Position numbers and translations under genes: made by a program. Positions 17,904-26,563 of a stretch of 35,079 bases of DNA are shown in pieces. The stretch is taken from contig CAMCYL010000021.1 of the NCBI GenBank assembly GCA_945883905.1, positions 1 to 35,079 of the forward strand. Reading direction: 5' to 3'. The notes beneath the pieces are model-generated. The model did not search any database and was not told where the DNA came from. It saw only the letters and a program-made list of their open reading frames with translations. This stretch comes from Akkermansia muciniphila (GTDB taxonomy: Bacteria; Verrucomicrobiota; Verrucomicrobiia; Methylacidiphilales; CAMAQI01). Numbering within the stretch: position 1 is the first letter of the stretch; each line of letters begins with the position of its first letter.

Positions 17904-17990
17904 ATGGGCGAAGGGGACGGATTTCAATCTTTCCTTCCTGGTCCTTTAAATCCATCTCCAATGGAAGAAATTGTTTTATTCGTATTGCAT

Positions 17991-18039
17991 TATGGAGTTA
18001 TTAACTCCATAATGAGTCTCAATATGGAGTTACTAACTC
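17991..18039 (+). promoter_or_regulatory. palindromic operator-like repeats at the AAA ATPase start
   Basis: A perfect 21-bp palindrome with arms TATGGAGTTA / TAACTCCATA and a single central T ends directly at the ATG at 18012. A second copy of the left arm plus TAACTC follows at 18023-18039, across the alternative ATG at 18024. The spacing between copies is 32 bases, about three helical turns. This fits a binding site for a dimeric repressor, possibly autoregulation, or a translation-blocking hairpin. Confidence 0.55.
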
Positions 18040-19181
18040 GTTTTTTACAAATCCCTCGGGATCATTTTTTTTTAATGGGGCCTCGTGGAACAGGCAAGAG
18101 CTCTTGGGTCCGAGAAGCCTTTCCAGAGGCGTTCTACGTCGATTTATTAAATCCCGAAACGCTTCGCACCCTAGTGGCCCGACCCGAGCGTTTAGTGGAA
18201 TGGATCGAGGCGAAACCGTATTTGAAGCAGGTGATTATCGATGAAGTCCAAAAAATTCCTGAGCTTTTGGAGGTCTCTCATTTATTAATTGAGAGAAAGA
18301 AGGAACTTCAATTTATTTTTACAGGGTCAAGCGCAAGAAAATTAAAAAGAGCGGGAACAAATTTATTAGGGGGCCGTGCGACTAAAAAAACACTGCATCC
18401 CTTTATGGCATGTGAGTTGGGGGAAAAATTCAATTTTCAAGAGTCACTGAAAGTCGGGATGCTTCCTGTCGTTTATGGATCACAGGATCGATTTGAAATG
18501 GCGAGTGCTTACTCCGGTCTCTATCTTAAGGAGGAAATTGCAGCAGAGGCGATGGTGCGTAATATTGGCGCTTTTGCGCGGTTTCTTGAAGCGATCAGTT
18601 TTTCGCAAGCCTCCGTCATCAATCTTTCTAACATTGCCCGTGAATGTGAAGTGAATCGAAAAACAGTGGAAGGATATCTGGACGTATTGGAGGATTTATT
18701 GCTTGCGTTTAGAATTCCTGTTTTTTCAAAAAGAGCGAAGAGAGCTCTTGCGAGTAACCAGAAATTTTTCTTTTTTGATGTCGGTGTTTTTCGTTCGAAT
18801 CGACCTTCCGGACCCTTTGACAGAGTTTCAGAAATTGAAGGAGTTGCTTTGGAGGGGATCGTTGCTCAACATCTACGCGCTTGGTGCGATTATCGAAAAG
18901 GAAATCATCAGCTCTATTTTTGGCATACACGATCTAAAGTGGAGGTCGATTTTATTGTCTATGGCGAAGAGGGACTGATCGCAATCGAAGTTAAAAATAC
19001 CGACAAAGTGAAGCCAGAAGATTCACGGGGATTGCGTATTTTCGCAGAGGACTATCCTGAGAGTAAAAAAATCGTTCTTTATCGTGGAAAAGAACGTGTG
19101 AAACAGGGCTCGATTCTATGGATTCCTTGCGAAGATTTTTTACGAGAATTAAATCCTGATCATAAGATCCATTTTTCTTGA
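18012..19181 (+). CDS. AAA+ ATPase with DUF4143 domain
   Basis: A 389-residue ATPase of the family that pairs an N-terminal AAA domain with a C-terminal DUF4143 nuclease-like domain. Walker A is GPRGTGKSS near the N-terminus, Walker B is VIIDEVQKIPEL, and FTGSSARKL is the sensor region. The C-terminal half contains FWHTRSKVEVDFIVYGEEGLIAIEVKNTD, cited here by its VEVDFIV and AIEVKNTD cores, which resembles a PD-(D/E)xK nuclease core. Family members are numerous, often horizontally moved, and of unknown function. Two ATGs (18012, 18024) are possible starts, and both lie in or beside a palindromic repeat. The gene is complete, with no frameshift. Confidence 0.9.
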   Translation: MSLNMELLTRFLQIPRDHFFLMGPRGTGKSSWVREAFPEAFYVDLLNPETLRTLVARPERLVEWIEAKPYLKQVIIDEVQKIPELLEVSHLLIERKKELQFIFTGSSARKLKRAGTNLLGGRATKKTLHPFMACELGEKFNFQESLKVGMLPVVYGSQDRFEMASAYSGLYLKEEIAAEAMVRNIGAFARFLEAISFSQASVINLSNIARECEVNRKTVEGYLDVLEDLLLAFRIPVFSKRAKRALASNQKFFFFDVGVFRSNRPSGPFDRVSEIEGVALEGIVAQHLRAWCDYRKGNHQLYFWHTRSKVEVDFIVYGEEGLIAIEVKNTDKVKPEDSRGLRIFAEDYPESKKIVLYRGKERVKQGSILWIPCEDFLRELNPDHKIHFS

Positions 19182-19262
19182 TTTGATCTATCTGACTTTT
19201 TCTAATGCAAAAAATCCGAAAAATAACAATACATTTGAATGGGGAAAGCATGAAAAAGGAGT

Positions 19263-20438
19263 CTATTTACCGGGAGTCGATTTGATGGGGGAATTCCAAT
19301 CGGTTCCTCCCCACTTAACGGAAGTGGGGAGCCAAGACCAGATCCAGGCGAAGAGTCGAAGCCAGGGCCAGAGGAGCAGGGGGGGGAGCATTTTTAGCGA
19401 GAGGGGTTTCACGGTTTTGAATAAGATTATTCCTCCGATGAGCAGTTCGAGCAGCCACGCAGCAGCCGTGATGCGGAGGGCTTGTAAACTCCAAACGCTT
19501 GCGAATAGAGAGCCTAAAAGGGGAAGGAGTAGGAAGAGTCCAGCGTAGCCGCAGGGATCGCACCAACGAACGGTTTTATGCCACCGAAGATAATGCCAGA
19601 ATCCCTCTCGAAAAGAGGAGGCTCGTGAAGTGGTTTGAACAAGCATGTGGGAGAGTCGTCCATGTCCGATGAGACGTGCGAGGTGAAAATCATCCGCTAA
19701 GTGATTGCCGATTTGGTTCCATGCGGAGGAGTACGCAAAGGTTTGAGCAGGGAAGAGAATTCCAGCCCCAAAGGCGGTATGGAATCGATTTCGTTTATGG
19801 AGTAAAAAAACTCCGGGAAGGAATTCAAAATGGAGGAAAAGAGCATCCCAAATTCCCCAACATTGATGCACCGTTGGAATGTGGTAGGCGTTGGTGAGAT
19901 AACCGGAGGGGGCGAGATTCCATTCGAGGGTGAGATGATGTAAGTAGTGAGGCGCAACGGTAATATCGAGATCGCTCCAGAGCCAGAGATCTCCTTGGGC
20001 CTCTTTGCTTAGGGTATGGTTCCAGTCGATTTTTGGATTTGAATAAAGGGAGTGATCATTTTCGTGGATCACTTTAATCGTTGTTTGAGGATAAGCGGTT
20101 TTCCAATGGTCAACGATTTTTTGCCAAGCCGGAAAATCACGTTTTGAAATCCCCAGGAGCATTTCATGATCTTTTGTCATCTGAGAAAGAAAGGATTCAA
20201 GCGGGGGGAGAATCGATTCGAAGTCGAAGGAAAATGAAGTCGATAAAGGAGGCGTAGGTTTAAAGATCGATATTTTTTGAGGGGATGGAGGGGATTCAGG
20301 GAGGGGGGCAGAGAGAGGCGCGTGATCGTCATTTATTTGAAAGGCGATCGAGGAGTCGTGAAGCGCACGGAACAGGAGAAAGAGAGAGAAAAAACTCCAG
20401 AAGGTAAACAGTAAGAGCCAGATTTCAAAAAAACTCAT
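19263..20438 (-). CDS. HpnI-like family 2/21 glycosyltransferase
   Basis: A 391-residue membrane glycosyltransferase resembling ceramide glucosyltransferase and the hopanoid enzyme HpnI. An N-terminal helix (about 5-25) precedes a proline-rich linker. ISIFKPTPP matches the family's SILKP start. SDLDITVAPHYL is the DxD region, HLADDFHLA the third Asp motif, and HYLRWHKTVRW the (Q/R)xxRW-like motif. Two hydrophobic helices follow (about 305-350). HpnI adds N-acetylglucosamine to bacteriohopanetetrol; the actual acceptor here is unproven. The ATGA overlap with the upstream hpnA-like gene shows tight coupling. The linker of about 40 residues rich in Pro and Ser is unusual. Confidence 0.8.
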   Translation of the reverse strand: MSFFEIWLLLFTFWSFFSLFLLFRALHDSSIAFQINDDHAPLSAPLPESPPSPQKISIFKPTPPLSTSFSFDFESILPPLESFLSQMTKDHEMLLGISKRDFPAWQKIVDHWKTAYPQTTIKVIHENDHSLYSNPKIDWNHTLSKEAQGDLWLWSDLDITVAPHYLHHLTLEWNLAPSGYLTNAYHIPTVHQCWGIWDALFLHFEFLPGVFLLHKRNRFHTAFGAGILFPAQTFAYSSAWNQIGNHLADDFHLARLIGHGRLSHMLVQTTSRASSFREGFWHYLRWHKTVRWCDPCGYAGLFLLLPLLGSLFASVWSLQALRITAAAWLLELLIGGIILFKTVKPLSLKMLPPLLLWPWLRLFAWIWSWLPTSVKWGGTDWNSPIKSTPGK

Positions 20439-21448
20439 GAGAGGAGTTGCGGTAATTGTTTTCGCGATTGAATCGATCGAATCGCTTTTTCGACCGCTTT
20501 TTTTGTATCAAAAGAGGGACGCCAATCAAGGTCGAGGTAGGTTTTTTGAGCATCATAAAATTGGATGCGTCCGGCATGGAGAGCTGTTTCGAGATTAAGG
20601 CGGGTTGTTTTTTTTCCAAAAAGGGAGGAGAGTTCTGCGAGAAGGGCTCCGGCGAAAAGAAGCGGAGAGGAAATGGCATAGTGGGGAGCGGGGATTCCTG
20701 TTAACTGAGAAAGAATGGTTAAAAATTCTCGTAGCCAAAGATTTTCTCCAGCGAGAAGATAGCGCTGACCGATTTGACCACGAAAAAAAGTGGCGAGGAT
20801 TCCGGCGATGAGATCCTCGATATCGATCACGTTGATTCCACTATGGGTATAAAACGGAAAGTCGTGATTTAAAAAATCAACGATCATTTTTCCCGTTGGA
20901 GTCGGAGAGTCATCTTCATCTCCAATGGGGCAAGTGGGACTGGCAATGAGGGCTGGAAAGCCGTTTTGAATCGCTTGAAGTACTTTAGATTCGGCCTCCC
21001 ATTTACTTCTTTTATAAGGAGTCCCCCATGGCGCAGACTTCGGAAAATCATTTTCAAAGAGAAGAGGGAGGTTGGATTTTAAAACTCCTGCCGTGCCAAT
21101 AAATAAAAATCGTTTGATCGAATATTGGATGGAGGCATTCAGCAGATTTTCTGTCCCCCGAACATTTGTTTCAAAAAGTTCTTTTTCGTAGCGACGACCA
21201 AAGCGATAAAGTCCTCCGAGATGAATCACGGCATCACATCCGTTCATCGCTCGCTCGATGGCTTGAGGATCCTCTAAGGAACCGAGGGAATAGTCGACCT
21301 TTTCACCAAATAAAGGAGTGGCCTTTGAAAGTGAGCGAACGAATAGACGGAGGGAGAGGCCTTGGCTGAGCATTTTTCGAACGAGATGTCGTCCAATAAA
21401 GCCCGTGGCTCCTGTGATTAGAATGCGATGGTATCGCTGAGGCTCCAT
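20435..21448 (-). CDS. hpnA: HpnA-like hopanoid-associated sugar epimerase
   Basis: A 337-residue extended SDR. GATGFIG (about 14-20) binds NAD(P), and YKRSK (about 146-150) is the catalytic YxxxK. The stretch SPTCPIGDEDDSPTPTGKMI corresponds to the NPSTPVG...PTPTGRII motif of HpnA, and YLLAGENLWLREFL also matches that group. HpnA is associated with hopanoid gene clusters, though its exact reaction is not settled. The stop overlaps the ATG of the HpnI-like gene (ATGA). No squalene-hopene cyclase or other hpn genes are within the window, so the pathway would have to be completed elsewhere. ATG start at 21448. Confidence 0.82.
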   Translation of the reverse strand: MEPQRYHRILITGATGFIGRHLVRKMLSQGLSLRLFVRSLSKATPLFGEKVDYSLGSLEDPQAIERAMNGCDAVIHLGGLYRFGRRYEKELFETNVRGTENLLNASIQYSIKRFLFIGTAGVLKSNLPLLFENDFPKSAPWGTPYKRSKWEAESKVLQAIQNGFPALIASPTCPIGDEDDSPTPTGKMIVDFLNHDFPFYTHSGINVIDIEDLIAGILATFFRGQIGQRYLLAGENLWLREFLTILSQLTGIPAPHYAISSPLLFAGALLAELSSLFGKKTTRLNLETALHAGRIQFYDAQKTYLDLDWRPSFDTKKAVEKAIRSIQSRKQLPQLLS

Positions 21449-21609
21449 AGAAACTCAGGGTAAGATTTGAGATTTATTTGTCACGCTAAAGAGCAAAGAG
21501 AGGAGGATAATGGAGGGAGAATTGCCGCAAAGAGGGAATCTCATGGATTGGACATTCTCAGATTTTATCGCTCGCATTTTATTTGATTTGAGCTGAACTA
21601 TTTTCACTT

Positions 21610-22536
21610 ATGGAAAATGTTTTGATCATTGGAACAGGATGTGCCGGTTGGACCTCCGCAATTTATACCGGCCGTGCCAATCTTAAACCGGTGGTGGTGA
21701 CCGGCTCGATGCCTGGAGGATTACTCACAACGACGAGTATTGTCGAAAATTTTCCCGGCTTTCCGGAGGGGATTGATGGGACTGATCTCATGATGAATCT
21801 CCAAAAACAGGCGGAACGATTCGGGGCGGAGATTCGTTATGGAACCGTTGATAAAGTCGATTTCACCCAACGGCCCTTTAAGGTTTGGATTGATGGGGAT
21901 TTGATCGAATCGAAAACGGTCATTATTGCGACTGGATCAGGACATCGACATCTCGGGATTGAAAGTGAAAAGCAGCTTGATAAAAAAGGGGTCACCTATT
22001 GCGCCGTCTGCGATGGAGCGCTACCGATGTTTCGTAATCAACCTCTGGTGGTTGTGGGAGGGGGAGACTCGGCCTGTGAAGAGGCGATGTATCTGACCCG
22101 TTTTGCTTCAACGGTTTATCTCGTTCATCGTCGAGATGAGCTTCGCGCCTCAAAAATTATGGCGGAGCGGACATTGGCGAATCCGAAGATCAAGCCGATT
22201 TGGGATAGTGCGGTGGAGGAGATCCTTGGAGTGGAGCAAAATAAAGTGACAGGGGTAAAACTAAAGAATTTAAAAACAGGGACGGTAACCTCCATGGAAT
22301 GTGCTGGGGTATTTGTGGCGATTGGACACGTTCCGAATACCGAACCGTTTAAGGGTCATATTGAGCTGGAGGAGAGCGGTTACATCAAACTCTTCGGAGG
22401 CGGAAAAACCTCCGTCGAAGGGGTTTTTGCCGCCGGTGATGTCGCCGATGCCGTTTATCGACAAGCCATCACCGCCGCAGGATCTGGGTGCGCCGCCGCA
22501 CTCGATTGCGAACGATTTCTCGCTGGTTTAGAATAA
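21610..22536 (+). CDS. trxB: thioredoxin-disulfide reductase
   Basis: A 308-residue low-molecular-weight FAD-dependent thioredoxin reductase. GTGCAGW at residues 8-14 is the FAD-binding motif, with Cys where Pro is usual (GxGPAG). The redox pair is CAVC (131-134), the NADPH motif is GGGDSA (150-155), and GVFAAGDVAD near residue 275 contacts FAD. It should transfer electrons from NADPH to thioredoxin in the cytoplasm. The thioredoxin gene is not adjacent. The ATG at 21610 lacks a clear ribosome-binding site but is the natural start. The gene is monocistronic by position. Confidence 0.95.
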   Translation: MENVLIIGTGCAGWTSAIYTGRANLKPVVVTGSMPGGLLTTTSIVENFPGFPEGIDGTDLMMNLQKQAERFGAEIRYGTVDKVDFTQRPFKVWIDGDLIESKTVIIATGSGHRHLGIESEKQLDKKGVTYCAVCDGALPMFRNQPLVVVGGGDSACEEAMYLTRFASTVYLVHRRDELRASKIMAERTLANPKIKPIWDSAVEEILGVEQNKVTGVKLKNLKTGTVTSMECAGVFVAIGHVPNTEPFKGHIELEESGYIKLFGGGKTSVEGVFAAGDVADAVYRQAITAAGSGCAAALDCERFLAGLE

Positions 22537-22713
22537 GAACCCTAAATTTCCGGCTGAATAAAAATCAAAAAATCTCCTAGTGAAGGCTGGAAAACAAGAA
22601 AAAATATGATCTATTTTCATGCTTTCATGCATTTTCTTTAGAGAGCATTTTATTTCATTAGAACGGGAGTAAATTATTCTTATGGAAAGATCAAGGAGAA
22701 CCTAAGTCTTTTC

Positions 22714-23271
22714 TTAAGCGCGGCTGAGATATTTGCCGTCGGCAGTTCCGACTTTGATCAACTCACCCTCTTTAATAAAGAGAGGGACTTGAACCACGAG
22801 ACCGGTTTCAACCGTACAGGCCTTGTAAACGTTGTTCGCAGAATCTCCTTTAACCCCTTCTGCCGCCTCAATCACCTTGAGGGTGACGCTTGAAGGAGGT
22901 TCAATCGAGGCGATTTTATCATCGGCGGTGACGATTTGAACGGGAAGGTTTTCGACGAGAAAATCTTTAATTCCCGCAACAAGCTCTTCACTTACGGTGA
23001 CCGTTTCAAAGGTGTTGGGTTCGATAAAATTGTAACCATCATTATCTTTATAACTATATTCGTATTTTGTTCGGTTAACAGGGACGACTTCGAGAGCGTC
23101 GTTGGATCCAAATCGTTGAACGAGTGATTTTCCGGCTTTGATACTCCGGAGCGTCATTTGGACGAAAGCTCGGAGGTTTCCGGGGGTGCGATGTTGTGTT
23201 TCTTGAACCAACATAATTTCTCCGTGGAAACGGATCGCTTGTCCCTTACTGATTTCATTGGCGTTAGGCAT
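22714..23271 (-). CDS. efp: translation elongation factor P, PGNL-tip variant
   Basis: A 185-residue EF-P, which binds between ribosomal P and E sites and helps peptide-bond formation at polyproline stretches. The three-domain layout is intact: KOW-like N-terminal domain, central OB ([14 protein letters not shown]), and C-terminal OB ending in [10 protein letters not shown]. The conserved loop reads TPGNLRAF, so the tip position, where E. coli has modifiable Lys34 and others an Arg, is Asn32. That rules out the usual lysylation or rhamnosylation at this residue. It lies 21 bases after the kdsD stop on the same strand, so the two are likely cotranscribed. Confidence 0.95.
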   Translation of the reverse strand: MPNANEISKGQAIRFHGEIMLVQETQHRTPGNLRAFVQMTLRSIKAGKSLVQRFGSNDALEVVPVNRTKYEYSYKDNDGYNFIEPNTFETVTVSEELVAGIKDFLVENLPVQIVTADDKIASIEPPSSVTLKVIEAAEGVKGDSANNVYKACTVETGLVVQVPLFIKEGELIKVGTADGKYLSRA

Positions 23272-23292
23272 AGTCTCTTCTCTTTTTTTAGG

Positions 23293-24264
23293 TTACATCA
23301 ATTTTTGCTTTGCGAGATCTTGAGCATCGATCATGCCGACGGGACGATTTTTTGAATCGACCACGACCAGATCATCAATTCGATGCTTCTGAAAAATATT
23401 AAGTACTTCAACGGCGAGGTTGTCAATACGGACTGTAATCGGCTTAGAGGTCATGACCGATTTCAGCTTCATCCGACCGACTTGAGGATCGGCCTGATAG
23501 CCGCGGACGAAATCGCCATGGGTGTAGATCCCTGAAAGCTTTTTACTTGAATTAATAACGATAACGGCGCCGACACGTTTAAGATTCCACCATCGAAGGG
23601 CATCATTAACGGTGTTTCCCTCGGAAAGAATCGGAACTTGATCGAGAGGACGCATGATCTCCTCAACGCGGAGAAGAAGGTGTTTGCCGAGCGTTCCTGC
23701 AGGGTGATTACGGGCAAAGTCCTCTTTGCGGAATCCACGGGCTTGAAGGAGAACCATCGCAAGGGCATCTCCGAGAGCCAGCATGGCAGTGGTACTGGAG
23801 GTTGGGGCGAGATTGAGGGGACAGGCCTCACGACGAACTTTGACGCTGAGGTGAACATCCGCAGTCATTGCAAGGGTTGATTTTGGATTGCCGGTCATGG
23901 CGATAATACAAGCGGCCTGTCGTTTGAGGGCGGGAAGAACACGGAGAATCTCCTCAGTCTGTCCGCTGTAACTAAGAATGAGACAAAGATCCCCCTCGCT
24001 GACGACCCCGAGATCTCCATGAGCGGCATTGACCGAGTTGAGAACCATCGCCGGGGTTCCGGTGCTACTGAGAGTCGCCGCGATCTTTTCACCAATGTGA
24101 CCGGATTTTCCGACCCCCATGACGACGACACGTCGGCCGGTTTGAGCGGTCTTCAGAAGCAGGGCAATGGCTTGATCGAACGAATCATCGAGATTTTTTT
24201 GTAAATCGCGTAGGGCCTGGATCTCCAGTTGGATCACCTGCTTGGCTTTTGAAATCGAGTCCAT
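23293..24264 (-). CDS. kdsD: arabinose-5-phosphate isomerase (KpsF/GutQ family)
   Basis: A 323-residue sugar-phosphate isomerase converting ribulose 5-phosphate to arabinose 5-phosphate, the first step to Kdo of LPS. An N-terminal SIS domain (about 30-170) carries GVGKSGHIGEKIAATLSSTG, the key core being GVGKSGH, plus SYSGQTEE and NLAPTSSTT. Two CBS domains follow (about 205-323). Length and order match the family exactly. It sits upstream of efp and downstream of a strong terminator. Presence of this gene supports an LPS-bearing outer membrane. Confidence 0.95.
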   Translation of the reverse strand: MDSISKAKQVIQLEIQALRDLQKNLDDSFDQAIALLLKTAQTGRRVVVMGVGKSGHIGEKIAATLSSTGTPAMVLNSVNAAHGDLGVVSEGDLCLILSYSGQTEEILRVLPALKRQAACIIAMTGNPKSTLAMTADVHLSVKVRREACPLNLAPTSSTTAMLALGDALAMVLLQARGFRKEDFARNHPAGTLGKHLLLRVEEIMRPLDQVPILSEGNTVNDALRWWNLKRVGAVIVINSSKKLSGIYTHGDFVRGYQADPQVGRMKLKSVMTSKPITVRIDNLAVEVLNIFQKHRIDDLVVVDSKNRPVGMIDAQDLAKQKLM

Positions 24265-24304
24265 CTGAAGGGTCTAGCGTGAAATCGAGAGAAGAAAACG
24301 AAAA

Positions 24305-24340
24305 AACAAAAAAACCCGCACCTTTGAGGGTGCGGGTTTT
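24305..24340 (-). terminator. strong intrinsic terminator after infA (bidirectional in form)
   Basis: A perfect 12-bp stem, AAAACCCGCACC (24311-24322) and GGTGCGGGTTTT (24329-24340), encloses a 6-nt loop. On the minus strand it is followed by TTTGTTTTTT, so it should end the RRM-infA transcript. The plus-strand side also has a T-run, but no plus-strand gene needs it. It separates infA from kdsD, so kdsD needs its own promoter. Confidence 0.9.
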
Positions 24341-24351
24341 TTGTTAAGATT

Positions 24352-24594
24352 TTAAGAAGGAGGATTAAACCGAGGGGGATCGATTCGTCGGACGATACGC
24401 GCTTTTGTCATATCGTACGGTGAGATCTCGATCTTCACCTTATCACCCGTAGTCATACGAATGAAGCGTTTTCTCATTTTCCCTGAAGGATGTGCCAAAA
24501 GCTCGTGCCCGTTTTGCAGGACGACTCGAAACATGGTTCCAGGAAGGACAGATCGAACGGTAGCCTCGGTTTCAATAACTTGTTCCGAGGACAT
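24352..24594 (-). CDS. infA: translation initiation factor IF-1
   Basis: An 80-residue single OB-fold protein. [20 protein letters not shown] and [13 protein letters not shown] are nearly universal IF-1 features. It binds the ribosomal A site during initiation. It is about 8 residues longer than the common 72, through a short C-terminal PPRFNPPS tail. It begins 22 bases after the RRM protein gene on the same strand, an unusual neighbour, as infA is more often near ribosomal protein genes. Confidence 0.95.
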   Translation of the reverse strand: MSSEQVIETEATVRSVLPGTMFRVVLQNGHELLAHPSGKMRKRFIRMTTGDKVKIEISPYDMTKARIVRRIDPPRFNPPS

Positions 24595-24616
24595 CTATCT
24601 TCTATTTCCTAAAAAA

Positions 24617-24955
24617 TTAATAACGACTCTTACGGAAAGAGTCACGACGTCCACCACCACCGCCGCCACCACCACCACCGTATCCACCGCCAGAACGACC
24701 GCCCTCTTCTTTAGGACGAGCTTCATTGACAACGATGTTACGACCATCGACATCAGATCCGTCGAGGTTGTTGATTGCGTTTGTGGCACCTTGATCTTCA
24801 GAGATGGTCACAAATGCGAAGCCACGAGGGCGTCCTGACATTTTGTCCATAGGAAGATGGATGTCGGTGATTTCACCGTATTGGGAGAAGAGACTACGAA
24901 GTTGTGCTTCGTCTGTATCGTAATTTAAATTTCCGACGTATAATTTTTTGCTCAT
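24617..24955 (-). CDS. RRM RNA-binding protein with Gly-rich tail
   Basis: A 112-residue protein with one RNA recognition motif (residues 3-80). RNP2 is KLYVGNL (4-10) and RNP1 is RGFAFVTI (44-51), both with the aromatic residues that stack on RNA. The tail is a Gly/Arg-rich low-complexity region with ten consecutive Gly, then RRDSFRKSRY. Such proteins resemble cyanobacterial Rbp cold-induced proteins and may act as RNA chaperones. The ATG at 24955 is preferred over a longer in-frame start at 24982, because MSKKLYVGNL is the typical beginning and GAAAGG precedes it. Probably cotranscribed with infA. Confidence 0.93.
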   Translation of the reverse strand: MSKKLYVGNLNYDTDEAQLRSLFSQYGEITDIHLPMDKMSGRPRGFAFVTISEDQGATNAINNLDGSDVDGRNIVVNEARPKEEGGRSGGGYGGGGGGGGGGRRDSFRKSRY

Positions 24956-25289
24956 GGGAGCCTTTCGTTGATATGGAGTCATTAAGACCTCTTCCCGCGA
25001 TCAATGGGCTAGAGGACCTCCGAATTGTTTATTTTGAAGGAAACGATCACATGATTGAAATCCTTCAGACTAAACTTCCACCGCCGTCCGATTGATCTTG
25101 AAGGGACTTATTTAGACCGAAACCATCGAGAAAAAACCTCAACGAAAAACATTCCAAAGCTCTGAAAGTCTCTTGACACTATTTATTATTTGAGATTCTG
25201 CAAGGAAAATCTATTCCCCCTTCACAGCCGTCGAAAACAAAATTTGAATTTATCTTTGGATTTTTCCTAATTTGCTCCCATTCTTCCTC
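24956..25289. other. divergent intergenic region, 334 bp
   Basis: The region lies between the minus-strand RRM gene and plus-strand Old Yellow Enzyme gene and must hold both promoters. A consensus TTGACA is at 25173-25178 on the plus strand, but no good -10 lies 16-18 bases after it. No gene, repeat or long hairpin is seen. The leader of the RRM gene may be long, as in cold-shock genes, but nothing visible proves this. Confidence 0.5.
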
Positions 25290-26348
25290 ATGCCTACTCT
25301 TTTTGATCCTCTGACCGTTGGGGCCTTTCAACTTCCCCATCGGATTGTGCTTGCTCCGCTGACCCGTTGTCGAGCCTCTGCCGGTCGTGTTCCGAATGCG
25401 TTGATGGCTCATTACTATCGTCAACGCTCCACGGCCTCATTCATTCTTTCCGAAGCAACAGCGATCGATCCCCATGGAGTGGGATATCCGGATACTCCAG
25501 GAATCTGGTCCGAAGAACAGATTGCGGGCTGGAAAACAATCACCGAAGCGGTTCATGAATCCGGAAGTAAAATTTTTCTTCAACTTTGGCATGTGGGACG
25601 AATTTCTGATCCTCATTATCTGAATGGAGCCCTTCCGATCGCACCCAGTGCAATCGCCGCAAAAGGGCGCGTCAGTTTACTTCGTCCGATGAAAGATTTT
25701 GTCACACCTCGAGCCTTAGAGCTTTCAGAAATTCCAAAAATCATCGCCTTTTATCGTCAAGCCGCAATCAACGCTCAAAAAGCCGGTTTCGATGGCGTCG
25801 AAATTCATGGGGCAAATGGGTATCTTCCGGATCAATTTTTGCAAACCTCGACAAATCATCGAACCGATTCTTATGGAGGATCGATTGAAAATCGGGCCCG
25901 ATTTCTTCTTGAGGCGACCGACGAAGCGATTTCGATTTGGGGGGCGGATCACGTCGGTGTTCACCTCGCTCCGCGGGGGGATGCTCACGATATGGGAGAT
26001 GCAGATCCGGCAGAAACCTTTGGATATGTTGCCGAGGAACTTGGAAAAAGAAAAATCGCCTTTATCTGCGCTCGTGAATCGTATGATAAACCAGCACTGG
26101 GTCCGGATCTCAAAAAACGATTTGGCGGGGTTTATATCGCAAATGAAGAATTTACGAAGGAGAGCGCTGAAAAAGCGATTCAAGAGGGAACGGCCGATGC
26201 GGTCGCTTGGGGAAAAGATTTCATCGCAAACCCTGACCTTCCAGAGCGGTTCCGTCAAAATGCCCCTCTCAATCCGCGTCGTCCCGAACTTTTCTATGCG
26301 CAAGGGGAGGCCGGGTACACGGACTATCCTTTGCTTGCAAAAAAATAA
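25290..26348 (+). CDS. Old Yellow Enzyme family ene-reductase (NemA-like)
   Basis: A 352-residue FMN flavoprotein that reduces activated C=C bonds or nitro compounds with NAD(P)H. LAPLTRCRA has the FMN-contacting Thr25, LQLWHVGR has Gln98, and HGANGYLPDQF has the substrate-binding pair His173/Asn176 and Tyr178. The signature STNHRTDSYGGSIENRARF is nearly canonical. The C-terminus (VAWGKDFIANPDLPERF) is also typical of NemA. The ATG at 25290 is chosen because MPTLFDPL is the family start; a TTG at 25272 would add six residues. Natural substrate unknown; no regulator is adjacent. Confidence 0.95.
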   Translation: MPTLFDPLTVGAFQLPHRIVLAPLTRCRASAGRVPNALMAHYYRQRSTASFILSEATAIDPHGVGYPDTPGIWSEEQIAGWKTITEAVHESGSKIFLQLWHVGRISDPHYLNGALPIAPSAIAAKGRVSLLRPMKDFVTPRALELSEIPKIIAFYRQAAINAQKAGFDGVEIHGANGYLPDQFLQTSTNHRTDSYGGSIENRARFLLEATDEAISIWGADHVGVHLAPRGDAHDMGDADPAETFGYVAEELGKRKIAFICARESYDKPALGPDLKKRFGGVYIANEEFTKESAEKAIQEGTADAVAWGKDFIANPDLPERFRQNAPLNPRRPELFYAQGEAGYTDYPLLAKK

Positions 26349-26410
26349 TTCTCAATACTGTAATTGAAATTGTTTCAATTTCGTTACGATCTCGCCTTTG
26401 ACTTGTCGCA

Positions 26411-26542
26411 AAGGAGGGTTAAACTGACTTAAAGATGGCAATTAACCTTTATCACTTTGTCACGAACTTCGTGAGCGATCTCCGTCAAGGATTTCCTCCG
26501 CCGGTTCGTCACTTAGGGAGGTTTCCAATCGTTCCGGTTTAG
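26411..26542 (+). other. possible small transcript with 35-codon reading frame
   Basis: AAGGAGGG at 26411-26418 precedes an ATG at 26435 by 16 bases; this frame runs 35 codons to TAG at 26540 and is followed 21 bases later by a strong terminator. The peptide begins MAINLYHFVTNFV and is mildly hydrophobic, with no recognised family. The AAGGAGGG to ATG spacing is long, so this may equally be a small noncoding RNA or the 3' end of the Old Yellow Enzyme message. Confidence 0.3.
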
Positions 26543-26563
26543 AAAGAGCTTCTCTCCTCTACA

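Noticed and set aside
25725-26303. Long open frames overlapping the Old Yellow Enzyme gene on both strands
   Set aside because: They are shadows of a complete, well-conserved flavoenzyme and have no domain or start signal.
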